Positions 43,194 through 51,084 of a stretch of 64,000 nt of DNA are shown in pieces. The DNA lies in NCBI RefSeq assembly GCF_002295065.1, contig NZ_NSGG01000009.1, positions 62,001-126,000 on the forward strand. Reading direction: 5' to 3'. Position 1 is the stretch's first letter, and the number at the start of each line of letters is the position of its first letter. A program made the translations under genes and the position numbers. Below the pieces are notes generated by a model. The model searched no databases. It saw nothing but the letters and a program-made list of their open reading frames with translations, and was not told where the DNA came from. Source of the DNA: Mesorhizobium sp. WSM3859 (GTDB lineage Bacteria; Pseudomonadota; Alphaproteobacteria; Rhizobiales; Rhizobiaceae).

Positions 43194-44327
43194 TCAACCC
43201 TTGGCGGTGCGCTTGGTCTTCTTCGGATCATCGAACGGCAGGGGCTGCGCCGTCGCCTTGATCGAGCCGCTCCTGTTGCGGATCTCGAGCTTGGTGTCCT
43301 TGACGGCGCAGTCGACGTCAAGACGGGCGATGCCCATGGATTTCTCGACCAGGGGCGAATACATGGCGCAGGTGACCACGCCGACCTTTTTGCCGTCGCG
43401 GTAGACCGGGGCGCCTTCGTCGGCCGGCTCCTTGCCGTCGAGCAGGACGCCGTAGATCTTGAAGCGCTCCTTGCCCTTCAACCGGTAATGCTCCTCAGCA
43501 CCGCGGAAGCCGGTCTTGCCGGGGCTGACGGTGAAGTCGAGGCCAAGCTCCCAAAGCGTGTCGCCGGGGCCTTCGTTCTCGAACGGATATTTCTGCGAAT
43601 TGTCGTAGGGGTAGAAGAGCAGGTAGCTCTCGACGCGCAGCATGTCGAGCGTGGTGAAGCGGCACGGGATAATGCCGGCGCTCTTACCCTCCTCAAGGAT
43701 GCGATCCCAGATCGCGCCGGCGTCCTGGCCGCGGCAGAAGATCTCATAGCCGCGCTCGCCGGTGTAGCCGGTGCGCGAGATCATCACCGGGAAGCCGAAG
43801 AGCTGCGTCTGCATGTGATGGAAGTAGTTGAGATCGCGGATGCCGGGCACATGCTTGGCGAGATAGTCGACGGCGGTCGGGCCCTGCAGCGAAAGATCGT
43901 GCAGATTGTCGTCGAAGCGCAGCGAGACGTCGCGGCCCATAGCCGCCCGCTGCAGTTCCTCATGACCGGTGCCGGAGCCATGCACCACCATCCAGGAGTT
44001 CGGGCTGATGCGGTAGAGGATGCAGTCGTCGGTGAATTTGCCGGCCTCGTTCAGCATGCAGGCATAGGCCGACTTGCCGGGATAGATCTTTTCCACGTCG
44101 CGCGTGGTGGCGAGGTCGATCAGATGCGAGGCGTGCGGGCCGGTGATGTGGACCTTCTTCAGGCCGGAGACATCCATCAACCCGGCCTTGGTGCGGATGG
44201 CGACATATTCCTCGTCGGCATCCTTGTCGTAGGTCCAGGCGGTGCCCATGCCGCTCCAGTCCTCGAGCTTCGAGCCGAGCGCGCGATGGCGATCCGCCAG
44301 GGTCGAGAATCTCCAGGATGCCGTCAT
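43194..44327 (-). CDS. dmmD: GcvT-like tetrahydrofolate-binding subunit of dimethylamine monooxygenase
   Basis: Protein of 377 residues with the aminomethyltransferase (GcvT) fold. Landmarks are LMDVSGLKKVHITGPHA, LSLQGPTAVDYLAKHVP, MISRTGYTGERGYEIFC and VGVVTCAMYSPLVEKSMGIARLD. It corresponds to the folate-binding HODM subunit that captures the released formaldehyde on tetrahydrofolate. GGAGGAC precedes the ATG at 44327. It is the first gene of the dmmDABC-ordered operon and diverges from the small membrane-protein/permease operon at 44626. Confidence 0.82.
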   Translation of the reverse strand: MTASWRFSTLADRHRALGSKLEDWSGMGTAWTYDKDADEEYVAIRTKAGLMDVSGLKKVHITGPHASHLIDLATTRDVEKIYPGKSAYACMLNEAGKFTDDCILYRISPNSWMVVHGSGTGHEELQRAAMGRDVSLRFDDNLHDLSLQGPTAVDYLAKHVPGIRDLNYFHHMQTQLFGFPVMISRTGYTGERGYEIFCRGQDAGAIWDRILEEGKSAGIIPCRFTTLDMLRVESYLLFYPYDNSQKYPFENEGPGDTLWELGLDFTVSPGKTGFRGAEEHYRLKGKERFKIYGVLLDGKEPADEGAPVYRDGKKVGVVTCAMYSPLVEKSMGIARLDVDCAVKDTKLEIRNRSGSIKATAQPLPFDDPKKTKRTAKG

Positions 44328-44555
44328 CCGATCGTCCTCCGTGCAATTTGGGTCGCTTTTAAGCGGTTGCTGTTCCCTGCTCCTGCTTGCTGGCGGAGCT
44401 TGGCCTGAATATTGACCGCAAACGGAGAAGCGCTGCAATCCCCTTGAAGCAAATAATTTCATTGTCAGGCAAATTTCTTGACTTGGAACAAACGGCTTAC
44501 GACGCGTAAATGCGACTTGACAATTCCGGGAATCGGTCGGAATTTATGAAAAAAA

Positions 44556-44576
44556 TTTCACTCTCTAGAAAGAGTG
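44556..44576. promoter_or_regulatory. TTTCACTCTCTAGAAA dyad upstream of the permease operon
   Basis: CACTCT (44559-44564) and AGAGTG (44571-44576) form an inverted pair around CTAGAA. The 15-base string TTCACTCTCTAGAAA recurs with two changes at 60565-60579 upstream of the second permease. Both resemble the TTTCACTCA dyads near tmm. This 298-bp divergent gap (44328-44625) holds no gene. Confidence 0.5.
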
Positions 44577-44625
44577 GACGCCCGGTCGATTTCGGGGCCG
44601 GACGTCGCCAGAAGGGGAAAAACCG

Positions 44626-44913
44626 ATGTCCGACCTGCAGCAGCGCGTCGAAGCGCTGTACCGTTCCGACGTGCGTGGATCCGTGCTCTTGATCGTATGC
44701 CTGTGGGTAACGATCCTCTTCGTCCTGCTGATGACATGGCCGTATATCCCGGACGGCGGGATCAAGCTCGTGGTGGCGGTCGCGGCCGCCGCGGTGCTGA
44801 TCTTCAACACCGCTGCGATCCTCGCCATGCTCAACCACTACAAGGAGGACAAGGATTTCATCTACGGGCTCGACATCAAGAACGCCGACGCGGCCCGCAA
44901 CCGTCAATCCTGA
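44626..44913 (+). CDS. Small membrane protein, first of three before the permease
   Basis: Protein of 95 residues that I do not recognise. It has an N-terminal amphipathic stretch, then two hydrophobic segments (VLLIVCLWVTILFVLLMTW at about 22-40 and LVVAVAAAAVLIFNTAAILAML at about 47-68), then a charged tail (NHYKEDKDFIYGLDIKNAD). AAGGGGAAA precedes the ATG at 44626. It is the first gene of a run of three small membrane proteins and one APC permease, all tightly spaced. An accessory role in transport is an inference from position. Confidence 0.75.
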   Translation: MSDLQQRVEALYRSDVRGSVLLIVCLWVTILFVLLMTWPYIPDGGIKLVVAVAAAAVLIFNTAAILAMLNHYKEDKDFIYGLDIKNADAARNRQS

Positions 44914-44923
44914 GGGAGAAACC

Positions 44924-45301
44924 ATGGCCCGCTACACCCCGCCGCAGCAGAGCAAGGCCGGACAGATCTTTGACATCGCGGTCGTGGTCGTCGCTATTTT
45001 CGTGGCGCTCTGGCTGCCGCTGAAGCTCGGCCTCGCCGGAGCGGCGAAGTCGATCGACCCGCTCGACGCCAAGACCTGGGACGCGCTCGGCCAGAACGCG
45101 ACCATGGCCTCGATCTGGGAGAAGCTCGGCTACACGCCGGAGACGGCGCACGACGTCATCCAGAATCACTTCCACTACATCATCGACTGGCCGACGCTGA
45201 TCATCATGGCGATCGTGCTGATCGCCTATTTCGTCTTCCTGTTCCGGGCCTCCGACAAGGAATATCGCGAGGTCATCAACGAGAAGTTCGACGACAAATA
45301 G
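44924..45301 (+). CDS. Small membrane protein, second of three before the permease
   Basis: Protein of 125 residues that I do not recognise. It has a membrane segment at about 16-40 (DIAVVVVAIFVALWLPLKLG) and another at about 90-108 (TLIIMAIVLIAYFVFLF), with an amphipathic loop between them containing two Trp and a His pair, and a charged C-terminus. GAGGGAGAAACC directly precedes the ATG, with a 10-bp gap from the previous gene. It is clearly co-translated with its neighbours. Confidence 0.75.
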   Translation: MARYTPPQQSKAGQIFDIAVVVVAIFVALWLPLKLGLAGAAKSIDPLDAKTWDALGQNATMASIWEKLGYTPETAHDVIQNHFHYIIDWPTLIIMAIVLIAYFVFLFRASDKEYREVINEKFDDK

Positions 45302-45337
45302 ATCTTCGACGACGACAAAGAGTCCGGGGAAAACATC

Positions 45338-45499
45338 ATGTGGATGGGACTGTCTTATGTTTGCTGGGGCATCTCGGCCGTGCTTGCGCTGTGGATGCTC
45401 TACGACTGGTTCAAGGTCGACACGACCTATTCCGAGGACGTGCTGACCTCCTCGCGCGAAGGCGAACTCGAGGCCGTTTCCGAAAAGCACCGGATCTGA
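45338..45499 (+). CDS. 53-residue membrane protein, third of three before the permease
   Basis: A very short gene, MWMGLSYVCWGISAVLALWM then LYDWFKVDTTYSED, ending KHRI. It has one membrane helix rich in Trp and a soluble acidic C-terminal half. GGGGAAAA lies 6-7 bases before the ATG at 45338. It ends directly against the permease reading frame. Codon usage matches its neighbours, and the position in a continuous operon supports it being real. Length and topology resemble small accessory subunits such as those of multi-part membrane complexes; function unknown. Confidence 0.7.
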   Translation: MWMGLSYVCWGISAVLALWMLYDWFKVDTTYSEDVLTSSREGELEAVSEKHRI

Positions 45500-45511
45500 G
45501 TGGGGATTGAC

Positions 45512-46918
45512 ATGACGGCTGCGGTTGAAACGGCACAAACCACGACAATCCACGGCGACAGGGTCTCGCTGCTACGGGTGCTCGGCCCGGCCCATGTCTG
45601 GGCGCTCGGCGTCGGCATCGTGCTGGTCGGCGAGTTCACCGGCTGGAACTTCTCCGCAGACAAGGGCGGCGCGCTCGCCGCGCTGATCGTCTGCTGGATC
45701 GTCGGACTGCTCTACACCTCTGTCGCCATGATCGACTCGGAGGTGACGTCCACCGTCGCCGCCGCAGGCGGCCAGTATGCGCAGGCCAAGCATATCGTCG
45801 GGCCGCTGATGGCCTTCAACGTCGCGCTGTTCCTTGTGTTCGCCTACACCATGCTCGAAGTGTCCGACGCGATCCTGCTTGGCGACACCATCGTCGCCAA
45901 GGCCGGTGTCGAAGGGCTCACGCACAATTCCTTCATTGCCGCCACCATCGTGGTGCTGGCATGGCTCAACTATCGCGGCGTGCTGATGACGCTGAACGTC
46001 AACTTCGTCATCACCGCCATCGCCTATGTCTCGATCGTCATCCTCTTCTTCTCGGTCAGCCCATGGACGCAAGGCGCGGTGCTGAAGCTCAACGAGCTGG
46101 TCACGCCCGGCAACGCGCTGCCTTACGGCTGGATCGGCGTGATCGCCGCCTTCCAGTTCGGCATCTGGTATTATCTCGGCATCGAGGGCACGACCCAGGC
46201 CGCCGAGGAAGTGCGCTCGCCGGCGCGCTCCCTGCCCTACGGCACGATGGCCGGCATGATCACGCTTTTGATCGCCGCCGCCATGACCTGGTATGTCTGC
46301 GCCTCGATGATGCCGTGGGAATATCTCGGCATCACCTATTATCCGCTGTGGGACGCCGGCAAGCTGAGTGGCAGCCCGCTCTTGGAAAACCTGCTGTTCA
46401 TCGCGACGCTTCTGTCGGCGCTCGCCTCGGCCAATGGCTGCATCAACGACGCGGCGCGCGCTTGGTTCTCGCTCGGCCGCGACCGCTATTTGCCGAGCTG
46501 GTTCTCGGCGGTGCATCCGAAATACCGCACGCCCTATCGCTCGATCCTGTTCCTGTTGCCGATCGCGCTGGCCTTCGCCTTCATTGCCGACCTCAACCAG
46601 GCGATCACCTTCTCGATTCTGTCGGGCGTGCTGCAATACACCTTCATGAGCATCAACATCATGATGTTCCGCAAGAAGTGGCCGCTTGGCTCGATCCGCC
46701 GCGGCTACACGCATCCCTTCCATCCGCTGCCGGCAATCGTGCTGTTCTGCCTGTGCATGGTGACGTTCTTCGCCATCTTCCTCGGCTTCGGCTCGCAGCT
46801 GATCGCGATGACGGTGTTCTATTTCCTGATCTCGCTCTGGTTCCACTTCTACCGGTACAAGTTCGTGCGGCGCGGCGACCAGTTCTCGATGCCGTGGCCG
46901 AAGCCGCAGGGTTATTGA
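45512..46918 (+). CDS. APC-superfamily permease, candidate methylated-amine transporter
   Basis: Amino acid/polyamine-type permease of 468 residues with about 12 membrane segments. The family pattern in the first helix region reads LGPAHVWALGVGIVLVGEFTGWNF, and GTTQAAEEVRSPARSLP follows the sixth region. ATG at 45512 has GGGGA upstream; GTG at 45500, immediately after the preceding stop, is an alternative. The position between dmmDABC and mgsABC suggests uptake of a methylamine or its ethanolamine-like analogue; ethanolamine permeases have a similar sequence character. Substrate unproven. Confidence 0.85.
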   Translation: MTAAVETAQTTTIHGDRVSLLRVLGPAHVWALGVGIVLVGEFTGWNFSADKGGALAALIVCWIVGLLYTSVAMIDSEVTSTVAAAGGQYAQAKHIVGPLMAFNVALFLVFAYTMLEVSDAILLGDTIVAKAGVEGLTHNSFIAATIVVLAWLNYRGVLMTLNVNFVITAIAYVSIVILFFSVSPWTQGAVLKLNELVTPGNALPYGWIGVIAAFQFGIWYYLGIEGTTQAAEEVRSPARSLPYGTMAGMITLLIAAAMTWYVCASMMPWEYLGITYYPLWDAGKLSGSPLLENLLFIATLLSALASANGCINDAARAWFSLGRDRYLPSWFSAVHPKYRTPYRSILFLLPIALAFAFIADLNQAITFSILSGVLQYTFMSINIMMFRKKWPLGSIRRGYTHPFHPLPAIVLFCLCMVTFFAIFLGFGSQLIAMTVFYFLISLWFHFYRYKFVRRGDQFSMPWPKPQGY

Positions 46919-46928
46919 GTGGAGTGAA

Positions 46929-46951
46929 GGCCCGCCTTTCGATGGCGGGCC
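46929..46951 (+). terminator. Stem-loop after the permease gene
   Basis: GGCCCGCC (46929-46936) and GGCGGGCC (46944-46951) form an 8-bp stem with a 7-base loop. There is no T-run, so it may be a weak terminator or an mRNA stabiliser rather than a strong stop. Confidence 0.45.
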
Positions 46952-46964
46952 GTGGCGTGTCGAA

Positions 46965-47654
46965 ATGTCGGAGCTGACGTCGTTATTGCTTGCCGGGGCG
47001 ATCGCATTGGCTGTCGTCGCCCATATTGCCTGGCTCGCGCACGCGAGCCGCAATAGGGCGAAGGTGGCCTTGGCCGCCGATTTGGCCAGCGTCCTCAGCG
47101 TCGTCGCGGATGCCGACGACATTTCCGACGGCACGGCCGGCGTCGTCACCTGGGCCGGCACGTGGAACAGCCAGCGAGTCCAAGTGCGCACCATCGTCGA
47201 CACATTGGCGACGCGAAAGCTGCCGACGCGCTGGCTTAGCGTTTCGATCACCGAGCCGGTCGCGGTGCCGGGTATTTTCGACATGATGATGCGGCCGAAT
47301 TCGGCAACGACGTTCTCCAATTTCGACCATCTGCCGCATACGCTGCCGAAGGTGCTCGGGTTTCCCGCCGACGCGGTGCTGCGCACCGACCGCAAGGGCG
47401 TCGCCTTCCCGCAGGATCTGATCGCCGCGCATACCGACATTTTCGCCGAAGGTCGCGCCAAGGAATTGCTGATCACGCCGAAGGGCGTGCGCATCGTCTG
47501 GCTGCTGGCCGAGGCCGAGCGTGCACGCTACGGCGTGTTCCGGCAGGCCGCGTTCGGCGACGCCAGGATCGGTCCCGCTGTGATCGAACGACTGCTGGAG
47601 GCGGCATCGGGCCTTCTCGAAGCGATCAACCGGCGCGAAAGGCAGGCGGCATGA
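46965..47654 (+). CDS. Hypothetical membrane-anchored protein
   Basis: Protein of 229 residues that I do not recognise. One N-terminal membrane helix (SLLLAGAIALAVVAHIAWLAH) is followed by a soluble domain of about 200 residues with beta-strand-like stretches (VTWAGTWNSQRVQVRTIVDTLA; RTDRKGVAFPQDLIAA; VRIVWLLAEAERARYG). No signature motif is evident. It is coupled by ATGA overlap to the next small membrane protein. Both lie between the permease and mgsA, so a role in the methylated-amine system is possible. Confidence 0.7.
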   Translation: MSELTSLLLAGAIALAVVAHIAWLAHASRNRAKVALAADLASVLSVVADADDISDGTAGVVTWAGTWNSQRVQVRTIVDTLATRKLPTRWLSVSITEPVAVPGIFDMMMRPNSATTFSNFDHLPHTLPKVLGFPADAVLRTDRKGVAFPQDLIAAHTDIFAEGRAKELLITPKGVRIVWLLAEAERARYGVFRQAAFGDARIGPAVIERLLEAASGLLEAINRRERQAA

Positions 47655-47980
47655 GCGACGGAACCGGCACCTCTGCTCCCTTGAATCCCTATCTCGTGCT
47701 CGGCGCGGCGACCGTCTTGCCGGCAAGCGGCCACGTCATGCTCGGAGTGCCGGTGCGCGGCCTGCAGTTTCTGTTCTTCATGGTGATCCTTGGCTGGGTG
47801 ACGACCAAGTTGGCGCCGGCCGACGCCAGCTTCATCGGCCGCCATGCCGGCGGCTTCTTGATCTATGCGCTGTCGGTCCTCGACGCCTACCGTATCGCAC
47901 GCATCCGCCATGCGATCTGGGTTCACAAGGCGCGCCCGGACAGCGATAGTGCCGAGGGCGATGCGCCATCGAACATATAA
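47651..47980 (+). CDS. Hypothetical small membrane protein
   Basis: Protein of 109 residues that I do not recognise. It has two to three hydrophobic segments (LVLGAATVLPASGHVMLG; LQFLFFMVILGWVTTKLA; GGFLIYALSVLDAYRIAR) and a short acidic tail. Its ATG overlaps the stop of the preceding gene as ATGA, so the two products are made together and may interact in the membrane. Confidence 0.68.
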   Translation: MSDGTGTSAPLNPYLVLGAATVLPASGHVMLGVPVRGLQFLFFMVILGWVTTKLAPADASFIGRHAGGFLIYALSVLDAYRIARIRHAIWVHKARPDSDSAEGDAPSNI

Positions 47981-47995
47981 CGCCAGGAAAATTTC

Positions 47996-48011
47996 TTTCA
48001 TACCATTGAAT
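47996..48011. promoter_or_regulatory. TTTCA-N6-TGAAT dyad upstream of mgsA
   Basis: TTTCA-TACCAT-TGAAT lies 56 bp before mgsA. It matches the TTTCA-N6-TGAAA form seen at 9056 and 10439 except for the last base, and may be a site for the XRE-cupin regulator of this locus. Confidence 0.35.
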
Positions 48012-48066
48012 TAAGCAAACGCATTCGGTACATCATTTTGAGAGCCAGAAAACATCGGAGGCTGAC

Positions 48067-48963
48067 ATGTGCGGAATCGTCGGACTTTTCTTGAAGGACA
48101 AGGCGCTGGAACCGAAGCTCGGCGCTATGCTGTCCGAGATGCTGGTGTCGCTCAGCGACCGTGGCCCGGACAGCGCCGGCATCGCCATCTATGGCGCGGC
48201 CACCGGCAATGAGGCCAAGATCACCGTGCAGTCGCCGAAACCCGACAGCGATTTCCGCGGCCTCGACGCCGAGCTCGCCAAGGCGATCGGCGCGCCGGTC
48301 AGCGTCGCGGTCAAGTCCACCCACGCTGTCATCAGGACGACGCCGGACAAGGTCGACACCGCGCGCGAGGCGTTGCAGACGCTCAGACCGAACATCCGCA
48401 TCATGGGCGCCGGCGAAGCCGTGGAGATCTACAAGGAAGTCGGCCTGCCGGAAGCCGTCGTGGACCGCTTCGACGTGCGCTCGATGACCGGCACGCACGG
48501 CATCGGCCACACCCGCATGGCGACCGAATCGGCGGTGACGACGATGGGCGCGCATCCCTTCTCGACCGGCGCCGACCAGTGCCTGGTGCACAATGGTTCG
48601 CTCTCCAACCACAACAATATGCGGCGCGAGCTGATCCGCGACGGCATGAAGTTCGAGACCGAGAACGACACCGAGGTGGCCGCCGCCTATCTCTCCAACC
48701 GGATGGCGCATGGCAAGAATCTCGGCGAGGCGCTGGAAGGCACGCTCTCCGACCTCGACGGGTTCTTCACCTTCGTCGTCGGCACCAAGAACGGCTTCGG
48801 CGTGGTGCGCGACCCGATCGCCTGCAAGCCGGCCGTGATGGCCGAGACCGACCAGTATGTCGCCTTCGGCTCGGAATATCGCGCGCTCACCAAGCTGCCC
48901 GGCATCGACAATGCGCGGGTCTGGGAGCCGGAGCCCGCAACCGTCTACTTCTGGGAGCACTGA
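48067..48963 (+). CDS. mgsA: N-methylglutamate synthase subunit A (class II glutamine amidotransferase domain)
   Basis: Protein of 298 residues with an N-terminal-nucleophile amidotransferase fold. Cys2 is the predicted nucleophile after Met removal (MCGIVGLFLKD), and GHTRMATES and VHNGSLSNHNN are the class II binding loops. It corresponds to the amidotransferase part of glutamate synthase split into three subunits. In N-methylglutamate synthase it would release methylamine from gamma-glutamylmethylamide. GGAGG precedes the ATG. It starts the mgsABC-gmaS-mgdABCD series. Confidence 0.92.
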   Translation: MCGIVGLFLKDKALEPKLGAMLSEMLVSLSDRGPDSAGIAIYGAATGNEAKITVQSPKPDSDFRGLDAELAKAIGAPVSVAVKSTHAVIRTTPDKVDTAREALQTLRPNIRIMGAGEAVEIYKEVGLPEAVVDRFDVRSMTGTHGIGHTRMATESAVTTMGAHPFSTGADQCLVHNGSLSNHNNMRRELIRDGMKFETENDTEVAAAYLSNRMAHGKNLGEALEGTLSDLDGFFTFVVGTKNGFGVVRDPIACKPAVMAETDQYVAFGSEYRALTKLPGIDNARVWEPEPATVYFWEH

Positions 48964-48967
48964 GCCG

Positions 48968-49714
48968 ATGCCGGCAAACACAATGTCGAAAGCCGAGCGC
49001 GATCAGAGCCATGCCCATAGTCAGGCATCACGCGTCTTCGACCTCTCGCAGCATTCGCTGCGCGAATTGAACGAGGCGCTGCACAAGCTGACGCCCGGCC
49101 CGAACGAGACCGCCTGGGAAGTGCTTAACCCAAAGGGCAGCCATTCGGTGGCCGTCGGCGTCGACCAGCCGGTCAGCATCGATGTGCGCGGCAGCGTCGG
49201 CTATTACTGCGCCGGCATGAATGACGGCGCCGCGATCACAGTGCATGGCTCGGCCGGCCCGGGCGTCGGCGAGAACATGATGTCGGGTTCGATCGTCATC
49301 AAGGGCGATGCCAGCCAGTATGCCGGCGCCACCGGCCGCGGCGGCCTGCTGGTCATCGAGGGCAACGCCTCGTCGCGTTGCGGCATCTCGATGAAAGGCA
49401 TCGACATCGTCGTGCACGGCAATATCGGCCACATGTCGGCCTTCATGGCGCAGTCCGGCAACCTCGTGGTGCTTGGCGACGCCGGCGACGCGCTGGGCGA
49501 TTCCATCTACGAGGCGCGGCTCTTCGTACGCGGCAAGGTGGAAAGCCTCGGCGCCGACTGCATCGCCAAGGAGATGCGGCCGGAGCATTTGGAGTTGGTG
49601 CAGGGGCTGCTCGACAAGGCCGGCGTCATCGGCGTCAAGGCATCGGAGTTCAAGCGCTACGGCTCGGCCCGCAAACTCTACAATTTCAACATCGATAACG
49701 CCGACGCGTATTGA
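48968..49714 (+). CDS. mgsB: N-methylglutamate synthase subunit B (GXGXG domain)
   Basis: Protein of 248 residues formed by the GXGXG beta-helix that is the C-terminal part of glutamate synthase large subunits. Repeats such as GVGENMMSGSIVIKGDAS, GATGRGGLLVIEGNAS and GISMKGIDIVVHGNIG are visible. It probably organises the complex and the ammonia/methylamine tunnel between subunits A and C. The ATG at 48968 lies 4 bases after the mgsA stop. Confidence 0.92.
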   Translation: MPANTMSKAERDQSHAHSQASRVFDLSQHSLRELNEALHKLTPGPNETAWEVLNPKGSHSVAVGVDQPVSIDVRGSVGYYCAGMNDGAAITVHGSAGPGVGENMMSGSIVIKGDASQYAGATGRGGLLVIEGNASSRCGISMKGIDIVVHGNIGHMSAFMAQSGNLVVLGDAGDALGDSIYEARLFVRGKVESLGADCIAKEMRPEHLELVQGLLDKAGVIGVKASEFKRYGSARKLYNFNIDNADAY

Positions 49715-49720
49715 GGCAAG

Positions 49721-51049
49721 ATGACCTACCGCAACCCGCCGACGACGCCGCGCAAATCCGCGACCTTCGACGACTACACGCTTTCCGAAATCCGCCGCGC
49801 GGCCGCGACCGGCATCTATGACATCCGCGGCGCCGGCGCCAAGCGCAAGCTGCCGCATTTCGACGACCTCCTTTTCCTCGGCGCCTCGATCTCGCGCTAT
49901 CCGCTCGAAGGCTATCGCGAACGCTGCGACACCTCCGTGGTGCTCGGCTCGCGCCACGCCAGGAAGCCGATCGAGCTGAAGATCCCGATCACCATTGCCG
50001 GCATGAGCTTCGGGTCGCTTTCCGGTCCGGCCAAGGAAGCGCTCGGACGCGGCGCCACGCTTTCCGGCACCTCGACCACCACCGGCGACGGCGGCATGAC
50101 CGAGGAAGAGCGCGGCCACTCCAAGCAACTGGTCTATCAGTACCTGCCCTCGCGCTACGGCATGAACCCTCGCGACCTGCGCCGTGCCGACGCCATCGAA
50201 GTGGTGGTCGGCCAGGGCGCCAAGCCAGGCGGCGGCGGCATGCTGCTTGGCCAGAAGATTTCCGACCGCGTCGCCGAGATGCGCACGCTGCCCAAGGGCA
50301 TCGACCAGCGTTCCGCCTCGCGTCATCCCGACTGGACCGGGCCGGACGATCTCGAGATCAAGATCCTCGAACTGCGCGAGATCACCGACTGGGAAAAGCC
50401 GATCTACGTCAAGGTCGGCGGTGCGCGGCCCTATTACGACACCGCGCTCGCGGTAAAGGCCGGCGCCGACGTCGTCGTGGTCGACGGCATGCAGGGCGGC
50501 ACGGCCGCGACGCAGGAAGTGTTCATCGAGAATGTCGGCCAGCCGACGCTTGCCTGCATCAGGCCGGCGGTGCAGGCGCTGCAGGATCTCGGCATGCACC
50601 GCAAGGTGCAGCTCATCGTCTCCGGCGGCATCCGCAACGGCGCCGATGTCGCCAAGGCGCTGGCGCTCGGCGTCGACGCGGTGTCGATCGGCACGGCGGC
50701 TCTCGTCGCGCTCGGCGACAACGATCCGCGCTGGGAAGCGGAGTACAATGCGCTGGGCAGCACGGCCGGCGCCTATGACGACTGGCACGAGGGCCGCGAC
50801 CCGGCCGGCATCACCACGCAGGACCCCGAATTGATGAAGCGGGTCGACCCGATCGCGGCCGGACGGCGGCTGGCGAATTATCTTAAGGTGATGACGCTGG
50901 AGGCGCAGACGATTGCCCGCGCCTGCGGCAAGAACAGCCTGCACAATCTCGAGCCCGAGGATCTCGTTGCGCTCACCATCGAGTCCGCCGCCATGGCCGG
51001 CGTGCCTTTGGCCGGCACCAGCTGGATACCGGGGAAGAACGGCTTTTAG
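49721..51049 (+). CDS. mgsC: N-methylglutamate synthase subunit C (FMN-dependent glutamate synthase domain)
   Basis: Protein of 442 residues containing the Glu_synthase FMN barrel. Recognisable parts are ITIAGMSFGSLSGPAKEALGRGA, GQGAKPGGGGMLLGQKIS, VKVGGARPYYDTALAVKAGADVVVVDGMQGGTAA and LIVSGGIRNGADVAKALALGADAV-like FMN-phosphate loop. It would reduce the methylimine formed from 2-oxoglutarate and methylamine to N-methylglutamate. It starts 6 bases after mgsB. Confidence 0.92.
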   Translation: MTYRNPPTTPRKSATFDDYTLSEIRRAAATGIYDIRGAGAKRKLPHFDDLLFLGASISRYPLEGYRERCDTSVVLGSRHARKPIELKIPITIAGMSFGSLSGPAKEALGRGATLSGTSTTTGDGGMTEEERGHSKQLVYQYLPSRYGMNPRDLRRADAIEVVVGQGAKPGGGGMLLGQKISDRVAEMRTLPKGIDQRSASRHPDWTGPDDLEIKILELREITDWEKPIYVKVGGARPYYDTALAVKAGADVVVVDGMQGGTAATQEVFIENVGQPTLACIRPAVQALQDLGMHRKVQLIVSGGIRNGADVAKALALGVDAVSIGTAALVALGDNDPRWEAEYNALGSTAGAYDDWHEGRDPAGITTQDPELMKRVDPIAAGRRLANYLKVMTLEAQTIARACGKNSLHNLEPEDLVALTIESAAMAGVPLAGTSWIPGKNGF

Positions 51050-51084
51050 GACAACTTCCAAGACCACATAAGCGAGGAACTATA

